Program-made: the position numbers and the translations under genes
Notes under the pieces: model-generated
The model's input: the letters and a program-made list of their open reading frames with translations, nothing else
Databases searched by the model: none
Told to the model about the DNA's origin: nothing
Shown here: one piece after another, positions 34,386 through 46,400 of the stretch
Numbering within the stretch: position 1 is the first letter of the stretch
How the letters are laid out: the number at the start of each line of letters is the position of its first letter
Assembly (NCBI GenBank): GCA_045226255.1
Contig: JBGVCG010000003.1
Span: forward strand, 1 to 64,000
Direction of reading: 5' to 3'
Length of the DNA stretch: 64,000 nt
DNA from: UBA1181 sp045226255
Lineage (GTDB): Bacteria > Bacteroidota > Bacteroidia > Bacteroidales > Paludibacteraceae

Positions 34386-37300
34386 ATGCAAAACAAAGGA
34401 TTTGTAAAGTTGATTGCGGTGCTTTTCGCATTCGCTTGCCTCTTTTACCTTTCGTTTAGCCTTGTCACCAATCATTATGAGAGCAAAGCTGCTAAGATGT
34501 TTGGAGAAGGTACGGAAGAATACAACAGGTATCTCGACTCCCTTTCGGGAGAGAAGATTTGGTTGGGTTATACGTTGAAGGAGTGCCGCGAGAATGAGTT
34601 GAACTTGGGTTTGGACTTGAAGGGTGGTATGAACGTGGTGATGGAGGTTTCCGTTTCCGACATCATCAAGTCATTGGCAGGAAGCCAAGCCAATACCGAT
34701 GAATTTGTGAGTGCAATGAAGTTGGCTAAGGAAAAGCAACTCAACACTCAGAAGGATTTCGTGGACATTTTCGCGGAAGCCTATAAGGAGACGAACCCAG
34801 GAAAACCGTTGTTCTATTTGTTCTCATACGAGTTAAAGGATAAATTCAAGGATACGCCAGAGGATCGTGAGGTGGTATCAGTATTGAAGGAACAGGTAAA
34901 GGTTGCAGTAGACAACTCCTTCAATGTGCTCCGTTCCCGTATCGACCGTTTCGGTGTGGTTCAACCGAATATTCAACAATTGGATATCGCTGGTCGTATC
35001 TTGATCGAGATGCCAGGTGTGAAGGAGCCAGAGCGTGTGCGTAAGCTGTTGCAGGGTTCCGCCGACCTCGAATTCTGGGAGACATTTGACTATGCTGAGG
35101 TATACGAGAATCTCCAGGCGATAAACAATATGGCTAGGGAAATGCAGAACGCTTCTGAAAAGAAGGCGAATGGTGAGACTGCCAATGCGGATGAGAATGC
35201 TGTGAAGGATACTGTCGCTCAGTCTATCGCGGATAGCCTTATCGCTGCGTCTGCCGCTGCTGATTCTTTGGACGAGGAGAATATGTCCGCTGAGGAATAT
35301 AAGAAACAGAATCCGTTCTTCGCTATTCTGCAACCAATGCAGAGAAGAGACGGAAAGGGTCCTGTTCTCGGTGTGGCTGAGATTAAGGATACTTCCAAGG
35401 TTATGGAATATTTCAGATTGGCTCGTGAGAAACGTCTGATCCCTTCTAGCCTTCGTCCTGTATGGTGCATCAAGCCAATGGATAAGGCTGGTCTTTATGT
35501 TCAGTTGATCGCTATCAACTCTTCTAGAAGGGACGGTAAGGCTCCGTTGAACGGTTCCGTTATCACGGACGCTCGTGCGGATCTCAGCCAATTCGGTTCT
35601 TCTGCCGAGGTTAGCATGGAAATGAATCAGGAGGGCGCTAAGAAATGGGCTGACCTGACTAAGAAGAATATCGATAAGAGCGTCGCTATCGTGTTGGATG
35701 GCTATGCATACTCTTTCCCGAACGTCAACTGCGAGATCACAGGCGGTCGTTCCCAAATCACTGGTAACTTCACCATGGAGGAGGCGAAGGACTTGGCTAA
35801 CGTGTTGAAGTCTGGTAAGATGCCTGCTCCTGCTCATATCGTTCAAGAGGATGTCGTTGGTCCATCATTGGGTCAAGAGGCTATCAATGCGGGATTCATC
35901 TCTTTCATTGTGGCATTCATCCTTGTCTTGATTTACATGATCTTCTATTATGGATTGATTCCTGGTCTTGTGGCTGACTTCGCATTGCTTTGTAATGTGT
36001 TCTTCATCTTCAGCGTGTTGGCCTCCTTCAAGGCGGTTCTGACGTTGCCAGGTATCGCAGGTATCGTGTTGACACTCGGTATGGCTGTCGATGCGAACGT
36101 GTTGATCTATGAGCGTATTCGTGAGGAGAAGCGTAACAACAAACCTCTTAAGCAAGCGTTGGCGGATGGTTACGGCAATGCGTTGAGCGCCATCCTCGAC
36201 TCTAATATCACTACGGTTTTGACGGGTATCATCCTCTTCGTGTTCGGTACAGGACCGATCAAGGGATTCGCTACCACGTTGATTATCGGTGTGCTCTGCT
36301 CTTTGTTCACGGCAGTGTTCATCTCTCGTTTGATATTCGATTTCTTGAGCAACAAGAAACCTCTTATGATGGAGAATTTGCCATTCTGCACATCTGTGAC
36401 GAAGAACTTCCTTCAGAATGTTAGCTTCGACTTTATCGGCAAGGCTAAGCCGTTCATGATGGGCTCTTTGGTTATTTTGCTTGTCGGTTTGGTTTCGTTG
36501 TTCACTTCTGGTTTGAAGTCCGGTATCGACTTCTCTGGTGGTCGTAACTATATCGTTCGTTTCGAGCAACCAATCAATACGGCTGAGATGGCTTCTAATT
36601 TGAGGAACGTCTTCGATAATGTGAATGTGATCACCATCGGAGAAAACAATAAGGTGAGAATCTCTACGAACTACAAGATCATGGAGACTTCTGACAATAT
36701 TGACGATGAGATCGAGGCAATGGTTTACGAGGGCGTTAAGTCGTATCTGCCAGACGGCGTTACGAAGGAGATGTTCTTGAGCCGTTATGTTCGCACGAAT
36801 GAAGGTGGATTTGGCGCTGATGTGGAGGATGGTTCCGTCACATATGGTTTGCAGAGTTCCCAGAAAGTGGGTCCTACAATGGCTGACGATATCAAGACTT
36901 CCGCTATCTTCGCCGTCTTGATCGCTGTGCTTGTGATCGGTCTTTACATCTTGATTCGTTTCCGCAACCTCTCATTCAGCTTGGGTGCTGTGGCTGCTTT
37001 GGTTCACGATACTTTGTTCATCATGGGTATCTTCTCATTGTTGAAGAATATCATGCCGTTCTCCATGGAGGTGGATCAGTCGTTCATCGCGGCTATCTTG
37101 ACGGTCATCGGTTACTCTATCAATGATAAGGTGGTCATCTTCGACCGTATCCGTGAGTTCCGTAAGTTGTATAAAGCACGTGACGATCATAAGTTGTTCA
37201 ATGACGCTTTGAACTCCACTTTGAGCCGTACGTTCAGTACCTCTATGAGTACTTTGGTGGTGTTGTTGATCATCTTCGTCTTCGGTGGTGACACAATCCG

Positions 37301-37448
37301 TGGATTCATCTTCGCGATGTTGGTCGGCGTTATCGTCGGTACTTATTCTTCTTGGTTTATCGCTGCGCCTATCGCACATCGCTTCTTGCCTAAGAAGGAT
37401 GGTGTTGATAAGGACAATTCAAAGAAGAATGAACTTGTGACTAAATAG
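34386..37448 (+). CDS. secDF: Fused protein translocase subunit SecDF
   Basis: The 1020-residue SecD-SecF fusion is a proton-driven RND-type membrane protein that pulls preproteins through SecYEG. The SecD half has an N-terminal transmembrane helix, a large periplasmic P1 domain, and a membrane part with GMAVDANVLIYERIREE. The SecF half begins near residue 690 with GIDFSGGRNYIVRF and carries VIGYSINDKVVIFDRIREF. About twelve transmembrane segments are expected. The P1 region contains an Ala/Asp-rich low-complexity insert (about 255-305). Monocistronic, with a perfect terminator after it. Confidence 0.96.
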   Translation: MQNKGFVKLIAVLFAFACLFYLSFSLVTNHYESKAAKMFGEGTEEYNRYLDSLSGEKIWLGYTLKECRENELNLGLDLKGGMNVVMEVSVSDIIKSLAGSQANTDEFVSAMKLAKEKQLNTQKDFVDIFAEAYKETNPGKPLFYLFSYELKDKFKDTPEDREVVSVLKEQVKVAVDNSFNVLRSRIDRFGVVQPNIQQLDIAGRILIEMPGVKEPERVRKLLQGSADLEFWETFDYAEVYENLQAINNMAREMQNASEKKANGETANADENAVKDTVAQSIADSLIAASAAADSLDEENMSAEEYKKQNPFFAILQPMQRRDGKGPVLGVAEIKDTSKVMEYFRLAREKRLIPSSLRPVWCIKPMDKAGLYVQLIAINSSRRDGKAPLNGSVITDARADLSQFGSSAEVSMEMNQEGAKKWADLTKKNIDKSVAIVLDGYAYSFPNVNCEITGGRSQITGNFTMEEAKDLANVLKSGKMPAPAHIVQEDVVGPSLGQEAINAGFISFIVAFILVLIYMIFYYGLIPGLVADFALLCNVFFIFSVLASFKAVLTLPGIAGIVLTLGMAVDANVLIYERIREEKRNNKPLKQALADGYGNALSAILDSNITTVLTGIILFVFGTGPIKGFATTLIIGVLCSLFTAVFISRLIFDFLSNKKPLMMENLPFCTSVTKNFLQNVSFDFIGKAKPFMMGSLVILLVGLVSLFTSGLKSGIDFSGGRNYIVRFEQPINTAEMASNLRNVFDNVNVITIGENNKVRISTNYKIMETSDNIDDEIEAMVYEGVKSYLPDGVTKEMFLSRYVRTNEGGFGADVEDGSVTYGLQSSQKVGPTMADDIKTSAIFAVLIAVLVIGLYILIRFRNLSFSLGAVAALVHDTLFIMGIFSLLKNIMPFSMEVDQSFIAAILTVIGYSINDKVVIFDRIREFRKLYKARDDHKLFNDALNSTLSRTFSTSMSTLVVLLIIFVFGGDTIRGFIFAMLVGVIVGTYSSWFIAAPIAHRFLPKKDGVDKDNSKKNELVTK

Positions 37449-37464
37449 GGGATTGAGGATTTGT

Positions 37465-37478
37465 AATTCGTAATTCTT
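37465..37478 (+). repeat. Short heptamer repeat (AATTCGT AATTCTT)
   Basis: Two consecutive 7-base units after secDF, of the same type as the array at 63677-63704. Confidence 0.4.
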
Positions 37479-37495
37479 ATTTGAACTTTACAATA

Positions 37496-37540
37496 AAGAT
37501 TTCACGCATTTTCTTCATAGAAATGTGTGAAATCTTTTTT
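37496..37540 (+). terminator. Terminator after secDF, ending at the ispG start
   Basis: AAGATTTCACGCATTT pairs with AAATGTGTGAAATCTT (16 bp, one G-U) around a 9-base loop, followed by six T. It ends only 5 bases before ATG 37546 of ispG. Confidence 0.9.
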
Positions 37541-37545
37541 ATCGT

Positions 37546-39324
37546 ATGTGGCTTATGAAATATTTGCAGTCTGACGATTTGTTTAATTACAAACGGAGAG
37601 CCTCTTCTGTCGTGCATGTCGGCGGCTTGTCCTTGGGGGGCGATAACCCGATACGGGTGCAGTCCATGGCGAATACCAACACGAACGACATTGAACCTAG
37701 TGCGGAACAAGCGTTGCGCATTGTTGCTGCTGGCGGTGAACTTGTTCGTTTTACCGCCCAGGGGGTTAGGGAAGCCGAGAGTCTGAAACTGATTCGCCAA
37801 TCTTTGTCTGATAAGGGTTGCGATGTGCCTCTGGTGGCGGACATCCATTTCAACCCTGCCGCCGCTGAGGTGGCTGCGCAGTATGTCGAGAAGGTGCGTG
37901 TCAACCCCGGCAATTTCGTCGATAGGGTCCATACGCTCCAACGTTTCGATTATACGGACGAGGAGTATCAGCAGGAGCTGGATAAGATAAAGAATCGTCT
38001 GCTCCCTTTACTCCGCATTTGCAAGGAACATCACACCGCATTGAGGATTGGGGTGAACCATGGTTCGTTGTCTGATAGGATTTTGTCCCGATATGGTGAT
38101 ACGCCTCAAGGAATGGTTGAGTCTTGTATGGAGTTCCTCCGTATCTGTAGAGCGGATGGCTTCAATGACGTGGTGATCTCTATCAAGGCCTCCAATACGG
38201 TGGTCATGGTGCAGACCGTGCGTCTCTTGGCTGCGACGATGGAGAAGGAGGGAATGTGTTATCCGTTGCATCTGGGCGTCACAGAGGCTGGTGATGGTGA
38301 GGATGGACGTGTGAAGTCCGCCCTTGGCATCGGTGCGTTGTTGGCGGATGGCATTGGAGATACGGTGCGTGTCTCGCTGAGTGAGGCTCCCGAGTGTGAG
38401 ATCCCTGTCGCCCGTAAGTTGGTCGATTATATCACGAAAAGGGCTGGTCATGCGAAAATATCCGCAAAGGATTCTGGTATGGTCGATCCGTTCCGTTTCG
38501 CCCGTAGAAGCACTTTCAAGGTGGACCGTATCGGGGAGGGCTCCCTTCCTGTCGTGATCATGTCCTCTGCTGTTTCCTCTCGTGGACTGGAGCCGGACTA
38601 TAGTCTGGAGAATGGTCGTCTGGGCGGTGCCCCGTTGTATGGGGTAGATCGTCTTGCGGACCTGCAATCCGACCTCTCCCCATTGAAGTTTTTGCAGTTG
38701 TCATATCCTGATTACACGGAGGATGTCCGGAATGCTCTGGACGAGCGTACGGTCATTGTGCTGACCACCGACCATCTGAACGGAGTAGGGGAGCAACGTG
38801 CCTTTTTCCATGCGCTGCTTGCGGATGGGGTGCGGAATCCTGTTGTGCTGAAACGTAGTTACGAAGACTCCAGTCTTGAGGATTTGCAAATCAAGGCTGC
38901 GGCGGATTTGGGAGTCTTCTTCATCGATGGCTTGGGCGACGGTTTGTGGATTGAGGCTCCGAATGTGCCTCAGCAGCCGCTCCTTTCCTTGTCGTTTGGC
39001 ATATTGCAGGGGTCCCGTGTGCGGGTTAGTAAGACGGAGTACATCTCTTGCCCGAGTTGCGGAAGGACATTGTTCGATTTACAGTCCACCATCGCACGGA
39101 TCAAGGAGCAGACCTCCCATCTGAAAGGCTTGAAGATCGGTATCATGGGCTGCATCGTGAATGGTCCGGGTGAGATGGCGGATGCCGACTATGGTTATGT
39201 CGGTTCGGCGAAGGGCAAGGTGAACCTTTACAAGGGACAGACTTGCGTGGAGAAACTCATACCGGAGTCGGAGGCGGTCGAAAGACTGATTGACTTGATT
39301 AAGCGAAACGGAGATTGGAAATAA
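37546..39324 (+). CDS. ispG: 4-hydroxy-3-methylbut-2-en-1-yl diphosphate synthase (IspG/GcpE)
   Basis: The 592-residue enzyme of the non-mevalonate isoprenoid pathway reductively opens MEcPP to HMBPP using a [4Fe-4S] cluster. The N-terminal TIM barrel starts with GGDNPIRVQSMANTNTND. The cluster-binding domain has CPSCGRTLFD and GIMGCIVNGPGEMADADYG. It is about 220 residues longer than the E. coli enzyme because of the middle insert typical of Bacteroidetes, Chlamydiae and plants. The start is 37546 or in-frame ATG 37555; both lie directly after the secDF terminator, leaving no room for a normal promoter in between. Confidence 0.95.
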   Translation: MWLMKYLQSDDLFNYKRRASSVVHVGGLSLGGDNPIRVQSMANTNTNDIEPSAEQALRIVAAGGELVRFTAQGVREAESLKLIRQSLSDKGCDVPLVADIHFNPAAAEVAAQYVEKVRVNPGNFVDRVHTLQRFDYTDEEYQQELDKIKNRLLPLLRICKEHHTALRIGVNHGSLSDRILSRYGDTPQGMVESCMEFLRICRADGFNDVVISIKASNTVVMVQTVRLLAATMEKEGMCYPLHLGVTEAGDGEDGRVKSALGIGALLADGIGDTVRVSLSEAPECEIPVARKLVDYITKRAGHAKISAKDSGMVDPFRFARRSTFKVDRIGEGSLPVVIMSSAVSSRGLEPDYSLENGRLGGAPLYGVDRLADLQSDLSPLKFLQLSYPDYTEDVRNALDERTVIVLTTDHLNGVGEQRAFFHALLADGVRNPVVLKRSYEDSSLEDLQIKAAADLGVFFIDGLGDGLWIEAPNVPQQPLLSLSFGILQGSRVRVSKTEYISCPSCGRTLFDLQSTIARIKEQTSHLKGLKIGIMGCIVNGPGEMADADYGYVGSAKGKVNLYKGQTCVEKLIPESEAVERLIDLIKRNGDWK

Positions 39325-39329
39325 ATTCA

Positions 39330-39337
39330 TATCTTTG
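39330..39337 (+). promoter_or_regulatory. -7 box (TATCTTTG) of fabG
   Basis: TATCTTTG matches TAnnTTTG and lies 33 bases before the ATG, giving a leader of about 27 bases. Confidence 0.55.
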
Positions 39338-39370
39338 CGTAAGATTAATAACTAAAAAGAGAATATAATT

Positions 39371-40117
39371 ATGGGATTGTTAAGTGGAAAGACGGCCCTT
39401 ATCACGGGTGCCGCCAGAGGTATTGGAAAGGCCATCGCTTTGAAGTTTGCCAGCGAAGGTGCGAATATAGCGTTCACGGATTTGAAGATTGACGAGCTTG
39501 GAAAAGCTACGGAGGCTGAAATCGCCGCTTTGGGTGTGAAGGCTAAGGGTTACGCTTCCAATGCCGCTGATTTCGAGGAGACTCATAAAGTGGTTGAGCA
39601 AATCCAGAAGGATTTCGGAAGCATCGATATTTTGGTGAACAATGCAGGTATCACGAAGGATACGTTGTTGCTTCGTATGACGGAGGCTCAGTGGGACGCT
39701 GTCTTGACGGTGAACCTGAAGTCCGCGTTCAACTTCATCCATGCGTGTGCGCCTATCATGATGCGTCAGCGTGGTGGTAGCATCATCAACATGAGCTCCG
39801 TTGTGGGTGTCTCCGGAAATGCTGGACAATGTAACTACTCAGCCTCTAAGGCGGGTATGATCGGCTTGGCTAAGTCTACCGCTAAGGAGTTGGGCTCCCG
39901 TGGTATTCGTGCGAACTGTATCGCTCCAGGTTTCATCTTGACGGATATGACGATGCAATTGTCTGAGGAGGTTCGTAAGCAATGGACCGATACAATTCCT
40001 TTGAGACGTGGTGGTACACCTGAGGATGTGGCTAACGTCGCTGTCTTCTTGGCATCTGACCTCTCCTCGTATGTGTCTGGTCAGGTTATCCACTGCTGCG
40101 GTGGTATGAATATGTAA
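39371..40117 (+). CDS. fabG: 3-oxoacyl-[acyl-carrier-protein] reductase FabG
   Basis: The 248-residue short-chain dehydrogenase reduces 3-oxoacyl-ACP with NADPH in fatty-acid elongation. It shows the nucleotide motif TGAARGIG, the NNAG motif, the catalytic Ser in NMSSVVG, Tyr/Lys in YSASKAG, and the FabG-type end (YVSGQVIHCCGGMNM; the usual Asp of DGGM is Cys here). It is followed by a terminator. Confidence 0.93.
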   Translation: MGLLSGKTALITGAARGIGKAIALKFASEGANIAFTDLKIDELGKATEAEIAALGVKAKGYASNAADFEETHKVVEQIQKDFGSIDILVNNAGITKDTLLLRMTEAQWDAVLTVNLKSAFNFIHACAPIMMRQRGGSIINMSSVVGVSGNAGQCNYSASKAGMIGLAKSTAKELGSRGIRANCIAPGFILTDMTMQLSEEVRKQWTDTIPLRRGGTPEDVANVAVFLASDLSSYVSGQVIHCCGGMNM

Positions 40118-40137
40118 TTTTATTATACTGTATAGGG

Positions 40138-40170
40138 AAGGGGACGGGTTCTTCGGGGACTCGTCCCCTT
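40138..40170 (+). terminator. Intrinsic terminator after fabG
   Basis: AAGGGGACG pairs perfectly with CGTCCCCTT around a 15-base loop; the tail is a weak T-run. Apart from this and the promoter, nothing was recognised in the 40118-40419 gap. Confidence 0.7.
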
Positions 40171-40367
40171 TGCTTTGCCACCTATTCCCTCAACACTTTC
40201 TTAACCTGTTTTCAACATGTTTACTAACAATCTATCCCCTTTATTTCCTATTATCCTTGGCCTGAGTTATAAAAATATGTTAATAAATGTTGGTACATTG
40301 TGGATTTTTTACCATCTTTGAAGTTATTTAGGTGAGTTGGATAGATCGGTGATGATGGATTTCTTCA

Positions 40368-40375
40368 TAAATTTG
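40368..40375 (+). promoter_or_regulatory. -7 box (TAAATTTG) of the 3256-aa gene
   Basis: TAAATTTG matches TAnnTTTG. It overlaps an in-frame GTG at 40375, so translation must start downstream, at ATG 40420. Confidence 0.55.
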
Positions 40376-40419
40376 TGTTTTTGAACGTCGGTGAATGGCT
40401 CAGGATTTGTAGTTCGATT

Positions 40420-43400
40420 ATGAAAACAAAGGGATTTAAAATATTTTTAGGGATAATTGTATGTCTTTTGTGCGCTGTCACATCTGTGTATGGACGCACA
40501 CGGACTGTTGGCGAATCGGGCACCGGTTCTGCTTATACGAACTTGGTCGATGCGGTGAATGCGGCGCAGACGGGTGATACTCTGATGTTGCTCAGTGATG
40601 TGTCGTTGGAGGAAAACCTTAGTTTTGCCCAAAGCGTGGTGGTGACGTCGAAGAATGGTTATGCTATAAAAAGAAGAGCCGTTAGCTTTTTCTGGGATTT
40701 GTTTCATATCTACAATACGTCCATATATATCAACGGGGGTGTTGAGGTGGTTTTCTCGAATGTGGTGCTTGATGCCAACAACCTTAGTTCCACCATGGGA
40801 CTCTATTCCTATAACCATTATGTCAACGTCAATAGCGGGGCGGTCCTGAGACTTAACCGAACGGTTATCCAAAACAGTACGGATGGTGCACCTTTGGCAG
40901 TGTCGGGTACTGTGGTGGGCGGTCTAATCACGGGGAATAGTTCGTCGGAGTCTTCTATGGGTGTTGTATTGGTCAATTCCGAAGGTTTGTTGGTCAATAC
41001 GGTGGTCGCTTCGAACACATTGAGTAGATCGAATGTTTCGGCCGTTAACCTGAACGGTGGTAGTATGCTGAACTGTACGGTGGTCAACAATAATAATAGT
41101 TCAGGATCAGCCAACCGTTATGGTGTCAATTCCTCCAATTCTAACTGTAAGATTACCAACTGTATTATCTATGGGAACGGAAGGTCCATTCTTAATGTGG
41201 CCAACGTGACATATTCGTGTGTCCAAGGCGGGTACACGGGTAGGGGGAATATCTCCGCCAATCCTCGCTTGAATAGCGATTACACCTTGATGGATGACTC
41301 CCCTTGCGTGGATGCGGGTAGCAACAGCGCGATTTCTGGAGTTACGGATATTGACTATTTCGGCAAGCCTCGTATCAATGGACCGTCTGTTGATATGGGT
41401 GCCTCCGAAAAACCTCGCAGCTATTGCGAACGTACCGACACCTATGTTTCGTGTGGCGAACCGTTCGTGTGGATTGATGGCAAAACCTATACGGAAAGTA
41501 ACCACACGGCTTTGGACACAATCCTTGGGTATGGTGATTGCGACACGATCGTGACCCTTGATCTCTCGTATTACCCTCCTGTTGACAAGTCTTCGTTGGC
41601 GCAGGGAGATTTGAATAAGATTGATTGTACGGGTGAGGAGGTGACTTTCTCCTTCGATCCAAGTGCGAGTGGCCGTACCTCTTTCCGGTGGTTGAACCCG
41701 TCCGGTGGGGTGGTGGGTACTTCGAACTCATACACGGCGACGATCGGAACCCATGACGTGGAGTATCTGTTTGTTGCTTCCGCCCCTGATGGCTCATGCC
41801 CTGATACCACGATATTCATGGCTTTGCTTAATTATGATTTCTTCGTGCAGAATCAGGCTAACTCTTCGGTGGACAGTGCGGCGAACAATGATTGTCTCCT
41901 GAAAAGCCTTGATTTGAATGATTATAAACCAACAATTTCATATTGTTCTAACCTTGGGCAGGATACCTCTTACCGCTATCGTTTGAATAATGGTCCATGG
42001 ATCGATTTCGAGTCGGCACCTATCTTGTCGGATGTCGCTTCTGGGGATGAGATCCGTTGGAGCGTTTCGGTACGCACCTATGAGGGTGACATTATGGAGG
42101 ATGTGACCCCAGATCCTATCGTCGTTCATTTGTGGGACGACCAAAGACCGGTGCTCTCTTGTGATGGTGTGTCTGTGGGGAAAAGGGTGATTGCTGTGGC
42201 TGATTCGGTCAATGGTGTCGTACCTTGCCCTGTCACTTTGGAGGATGTGCTTTCCGCCGCTTCCGACAACTGCTCTTCTTCTTTGAAGGCTTATGTGAGC
42301 TTGGATGGGGCTAGCTTCTACGAGTTCAATGGTTATGCCGGGAACTTGAATGTGTTTGATCTTCCATCCTCTACCGCTTATTGGATGGTGGAGGACAATG
42401 CCGGACTTCGGTCTGATGTTTGTTCGGTTACCTATGAGGTGGAACGTGCCACCTTGCGGGATGGTGAATACTTCGCGATTGTTCGGGATACTTTGGTTTG
42501 CGCCTTGCCGGTTTCTTGGCATGGACATACCTTTACGCACGACGGGGAACAGGCGAAAATCGGTGCGGCTTTGCTGACTGTACGGATCGATAGTTCCTAT
42601 TACAAGACGGAGACGGTCGTGAATGTTGGTCCGTATACCTGGCGTGACGGTATAACCTATACGAGGAGCACGGAAGTGAATGATTTCCACCAGCCTAATG
42701 CGGGTGCCTGCGATAGTGTCTTCTCTTTGCGCCTGACGATAAAGGAATCGAGTGATATCAAGATAGATGATCCACTATCTCCTATCGATAGTGTCATGAA
42801 TGATGGATGCTTCCTGTCTCGGTTGGATTTGGAGCCTTTGATGCCTGGATTTGTCTATAACCTAGGCAATGCTTTGGATACGACGGTCTATTATCGCGTA
42901 AATGGAGGCGATTGGGTGGATTATGCCTCTAACCCAGTCCTTTCTCATGTGGAGAATGGTGCGAAAATCTATTGGCGTGTGGTTGTCACGGCCGATGACC
43001 ATAGCAGTGTGTTTGACGAGACGACCACTCCGCAGCTGATCCGCTTGAGTGACAATGTCGCTCCGACACTGGATTGTAAGAGAATCTCTTCGGACAAGCG
43101 TTTGGTGCCTGTGCAGGATTCTGTGAATGGGGAGGTGATGTTAAGAGTGTTCCCTTCCGAGGTGAAAATGGTGGCATCCGATAACTGTTCTACTGATTTC
43201 ACTGTTTTCGTCAGTAGGGATGGCCTTTCATTCTCGAAATATAATGTGATTGAATCATTCCCTTTGAATGTCTTCACCCAGCCTACGATTACATTGTACT
43301 GGAATGTGAGTGATGCTGCGGGTAATGAATCGTCCGTGTGTCCGATTGAGTATGGCGTGGAAAGAAATACGGAGGTTGGTTCCAAAAAATACGCGATCGT

Positions 43401-46400
43401 TCGTGACACTGTGCTTTGTGTGGGTGAACTGCCATTTGATTGGCATGGATACACCTTCACCCGCAGCGGCGAACAAGCAGAGGTGGGTGCCGCCTTGCTG
43501 ACTGTGTATGTCGACAGTTCATTCTATGTGGAGGAAAGTGTGATGTCGATGGATCCTTATACGTGGAGAAACGGTGTCACATATACCGAGAGCGTACGTG
43601 TGGAGGGATATCGCCAACCGAATGCGGGGAAGTGTGATAGCGTATTCACCCTGAATTTGGTGATGAAAAACAATCTTTCCTTGGTGGTGTACGAGGCTAT
43701 GTCGCCGATAGATAGTGTGGCTAACGAAGGATGTAATTTGAGACGGATGGATATGTCCACGATACGTCCTGCGTTTGCATATAGTTCCGACAATGCGATT
43801 GACACGCTTGTTTATTATCGTGTGAACAAGGGAGCGTGGGTGAACCTTGCGGATCAGCCGTCACTCCTGAATGTTGCGGACGGAACCGAATTGCACTGGA
43901 GGGTTGTGATTAATACCCAAGATACTTCCCTGTCAGACGAGACGGTCAATCCTCAGGTGATCCGCGTGAGGAACCTTACGGCTCCATCCTTGGCTTGCGA
44001 TAACATTTCGGAGGGCAAACGTTTCGCCTCGGTGGCTGATTCCGTGAATGGGGAGGTTCGTTTCTCCGTTCTCCCTTCTGATGTTAGTGCTGCCGCATCC
44101 AGCGAGTGCGCCTCCTCATTTGACGTGCTCTACAGCAATGATGGGGTCAATTTTAATCCATACAATGGCCTGACGTTCAATCTGAATGTCTTTACGCAAA
44201 CAGAAAGGACGTTGTACTGGAAGGTGATGGATGAGGTGGGGAATATCTCCGAGGCTTGTGCCGTTGATTATTCCGTGGAGCGTGCGACAGAAAAGGATGG
44301 CAAGATGTATGCGATAGTCCGTGACACGTTTGTTTGTGCGACCGCCTTCCCTGTCACGTGGCATGGCCATGTGTTCAATGCCGCTGGCGAATCGGCGGAG
44401 ATAGGTGCGGCCCTGCTTTCCGTGAGGATAGACAGCTCATATTACAGATATGATACGTTGACGATCTGTAACGTCAGAAATTATCAGTGGCGTGACGGTA
44501 AAACGTATAACAGCGGTTCTTCCTACGATCTTTCGTACACGGTTGATAATGGAGCGGGTCGCTGTGATTCTGTCGTGTATGTGCATCTCTCTGTTTTCGA
44601 CAAGGTGGATAAGCCTGTTGCGGACACCGTCTATTCTTTGGGTTGTTACGGAGATTATTTCCGCATGGGATATACCCCATCGGGCGTGCACACTGAGTAT
44701 GCGTGGTATGAGCAGGGTGTGCTTCAACACGGAGAGGATTGGGATGGCAAAACAAGGGTGACGTTGGAGTTTAACGGTCACGATAACTATCAGTATATGT
44801 TAGTCACGTCGGTCAAGGGAGGATATTGCCCGGATACGACTGTTTATGTGAACAATTCCACCCACGATATAGAGTCCGGAGAGGTGAAGTCTCTGGTGAT
44901 GTTCGCAGGGGATAATTGTAAGGCGAGAGTGCGCCTGAGGGATTATATGCCGAACTTCAGCGATCGCTGCTCGTTCGATATGGCGGATACGTTGTGTGCT
45001 TATCGAATCAACCATGGTATAGTGCAATATGCTTCGGCTGACGATTATTACGAATTTGTTGATGGCGATTCCATCTCATGGCGTGTGGGTATCGTGGCGA
45101 ATGATGGTCTCACGTATACGGTAAGCAATCCGGACTTCTATCAGCAGGTGAGGGTGTTGGACGCTACCGCACCTAAGGTGGATTCTTTGGGCATCTCTTA
45201 TGGCAATCGCATTCATTCGGTGGCTGACTCCGTTGTGGGAAATGTCTCCTTCCATGTGCCGTTGAGCGATGTGACGGATCATGTTTCCGATAATTGCGAC
45301 GTTCTCTCCGATCTTCTCATCCAATATAGTTTGGATGGTGTTTCGTATGAGAATTTTAATGGGGTAGACCTGAACCTGAATGTTTATGAGTCTCCTTCCG
45401 TGATGGTCTATTATGCTGTTACGGACCTTAGCCGTAATACAATGATCGATTCTGTCCTGTACAGCGTCGAACGTAAAAGTTTTGTCGGTGAAGACTCGTT
45501 TGCGGTTGTGCGTGATACGATGGTTTGCCCAGGGTCGATTCCTTTCGTATGGCATGGGAAAACATTCTCTACTTCTGGTGTGCCTGTTGTAGTGGGTGCG
45601 GCTCATCTGACGGTCTATGCGGATGAGTCATATGTGAGGTACGATACGGTAATCTCCTGCGAACCTTATGTTTGGAGGGATGGCGTTGAGTATGCTAGCA
45701 GCACGACGGAGCCTGTCTTCGTGGTACGGAATGGTGAGGGCGTCTGCGATTCCATCATCCATTTGAACTTGACGGTGCTGTCACCTTCCTTGGGTGTGGA
45801 TTCTATCATCGTATGTGTGAAGGAATTGCCGTATGAGTGGCATGGCTCGCAGGTTTCGGGAGATACGACGTTGAACTTGCATGGCGTGGCGGGATGTGAC
45901 TCGTTGGTCGATGTGAAGGTGGTTGTGCTGCCGATCGCAACGGAGACGATCTATGACACCGCATGCGTCTCGTATCGATTGAATGACTCAGTCTATACGG
46001 AGAGCGGTGTGTACGAGCAGGTGCTCACCTCCGCTGTGACGGGCTGTGATTCTATCCTCACCTTGCATCTCGTTGTCTATCAACCAACTCGTGCGACGAT
46101 GTCCGATACGGCTTGTGGCTCGTATACGTTGAATGACTCTGTTTATACGCAAAGCGGTGTCTATGTGCAGAATTTAATCTCTTCCACGGGCTGTGATTCG
46201 ATACTGACGTTGAATTTGACGATCTTGGAAAACTCTTATGGGGCGGATACTCTTACCGTATGCGAGGGCATGCTTCCTGTCAGATGGAAGGGTAGGACGG
46301 TCTTAGGCGATACGATTATTCGTTTCCAGAGTGCCAATGGCTGTGATTCACTTGTGTCCCTGAAGGTGATAGTGAACCCTGTCCCTGTCGTGGAGATTAC

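Noticed and set aside
40200..40270. DnaA-box-like sequences (TTTTCAACA, TTATCCTTG) suggesting an origin
   Set aside because: Only partial matches, not clustered, with no dnaA, dnaN or other origin genes nearby.
40375..40419. GTG start of the 3256-aa gene
   Set aside because: GTG lies in the TAAATTTG -7 box; the signal peptide begins cleanly at ATG 40420.
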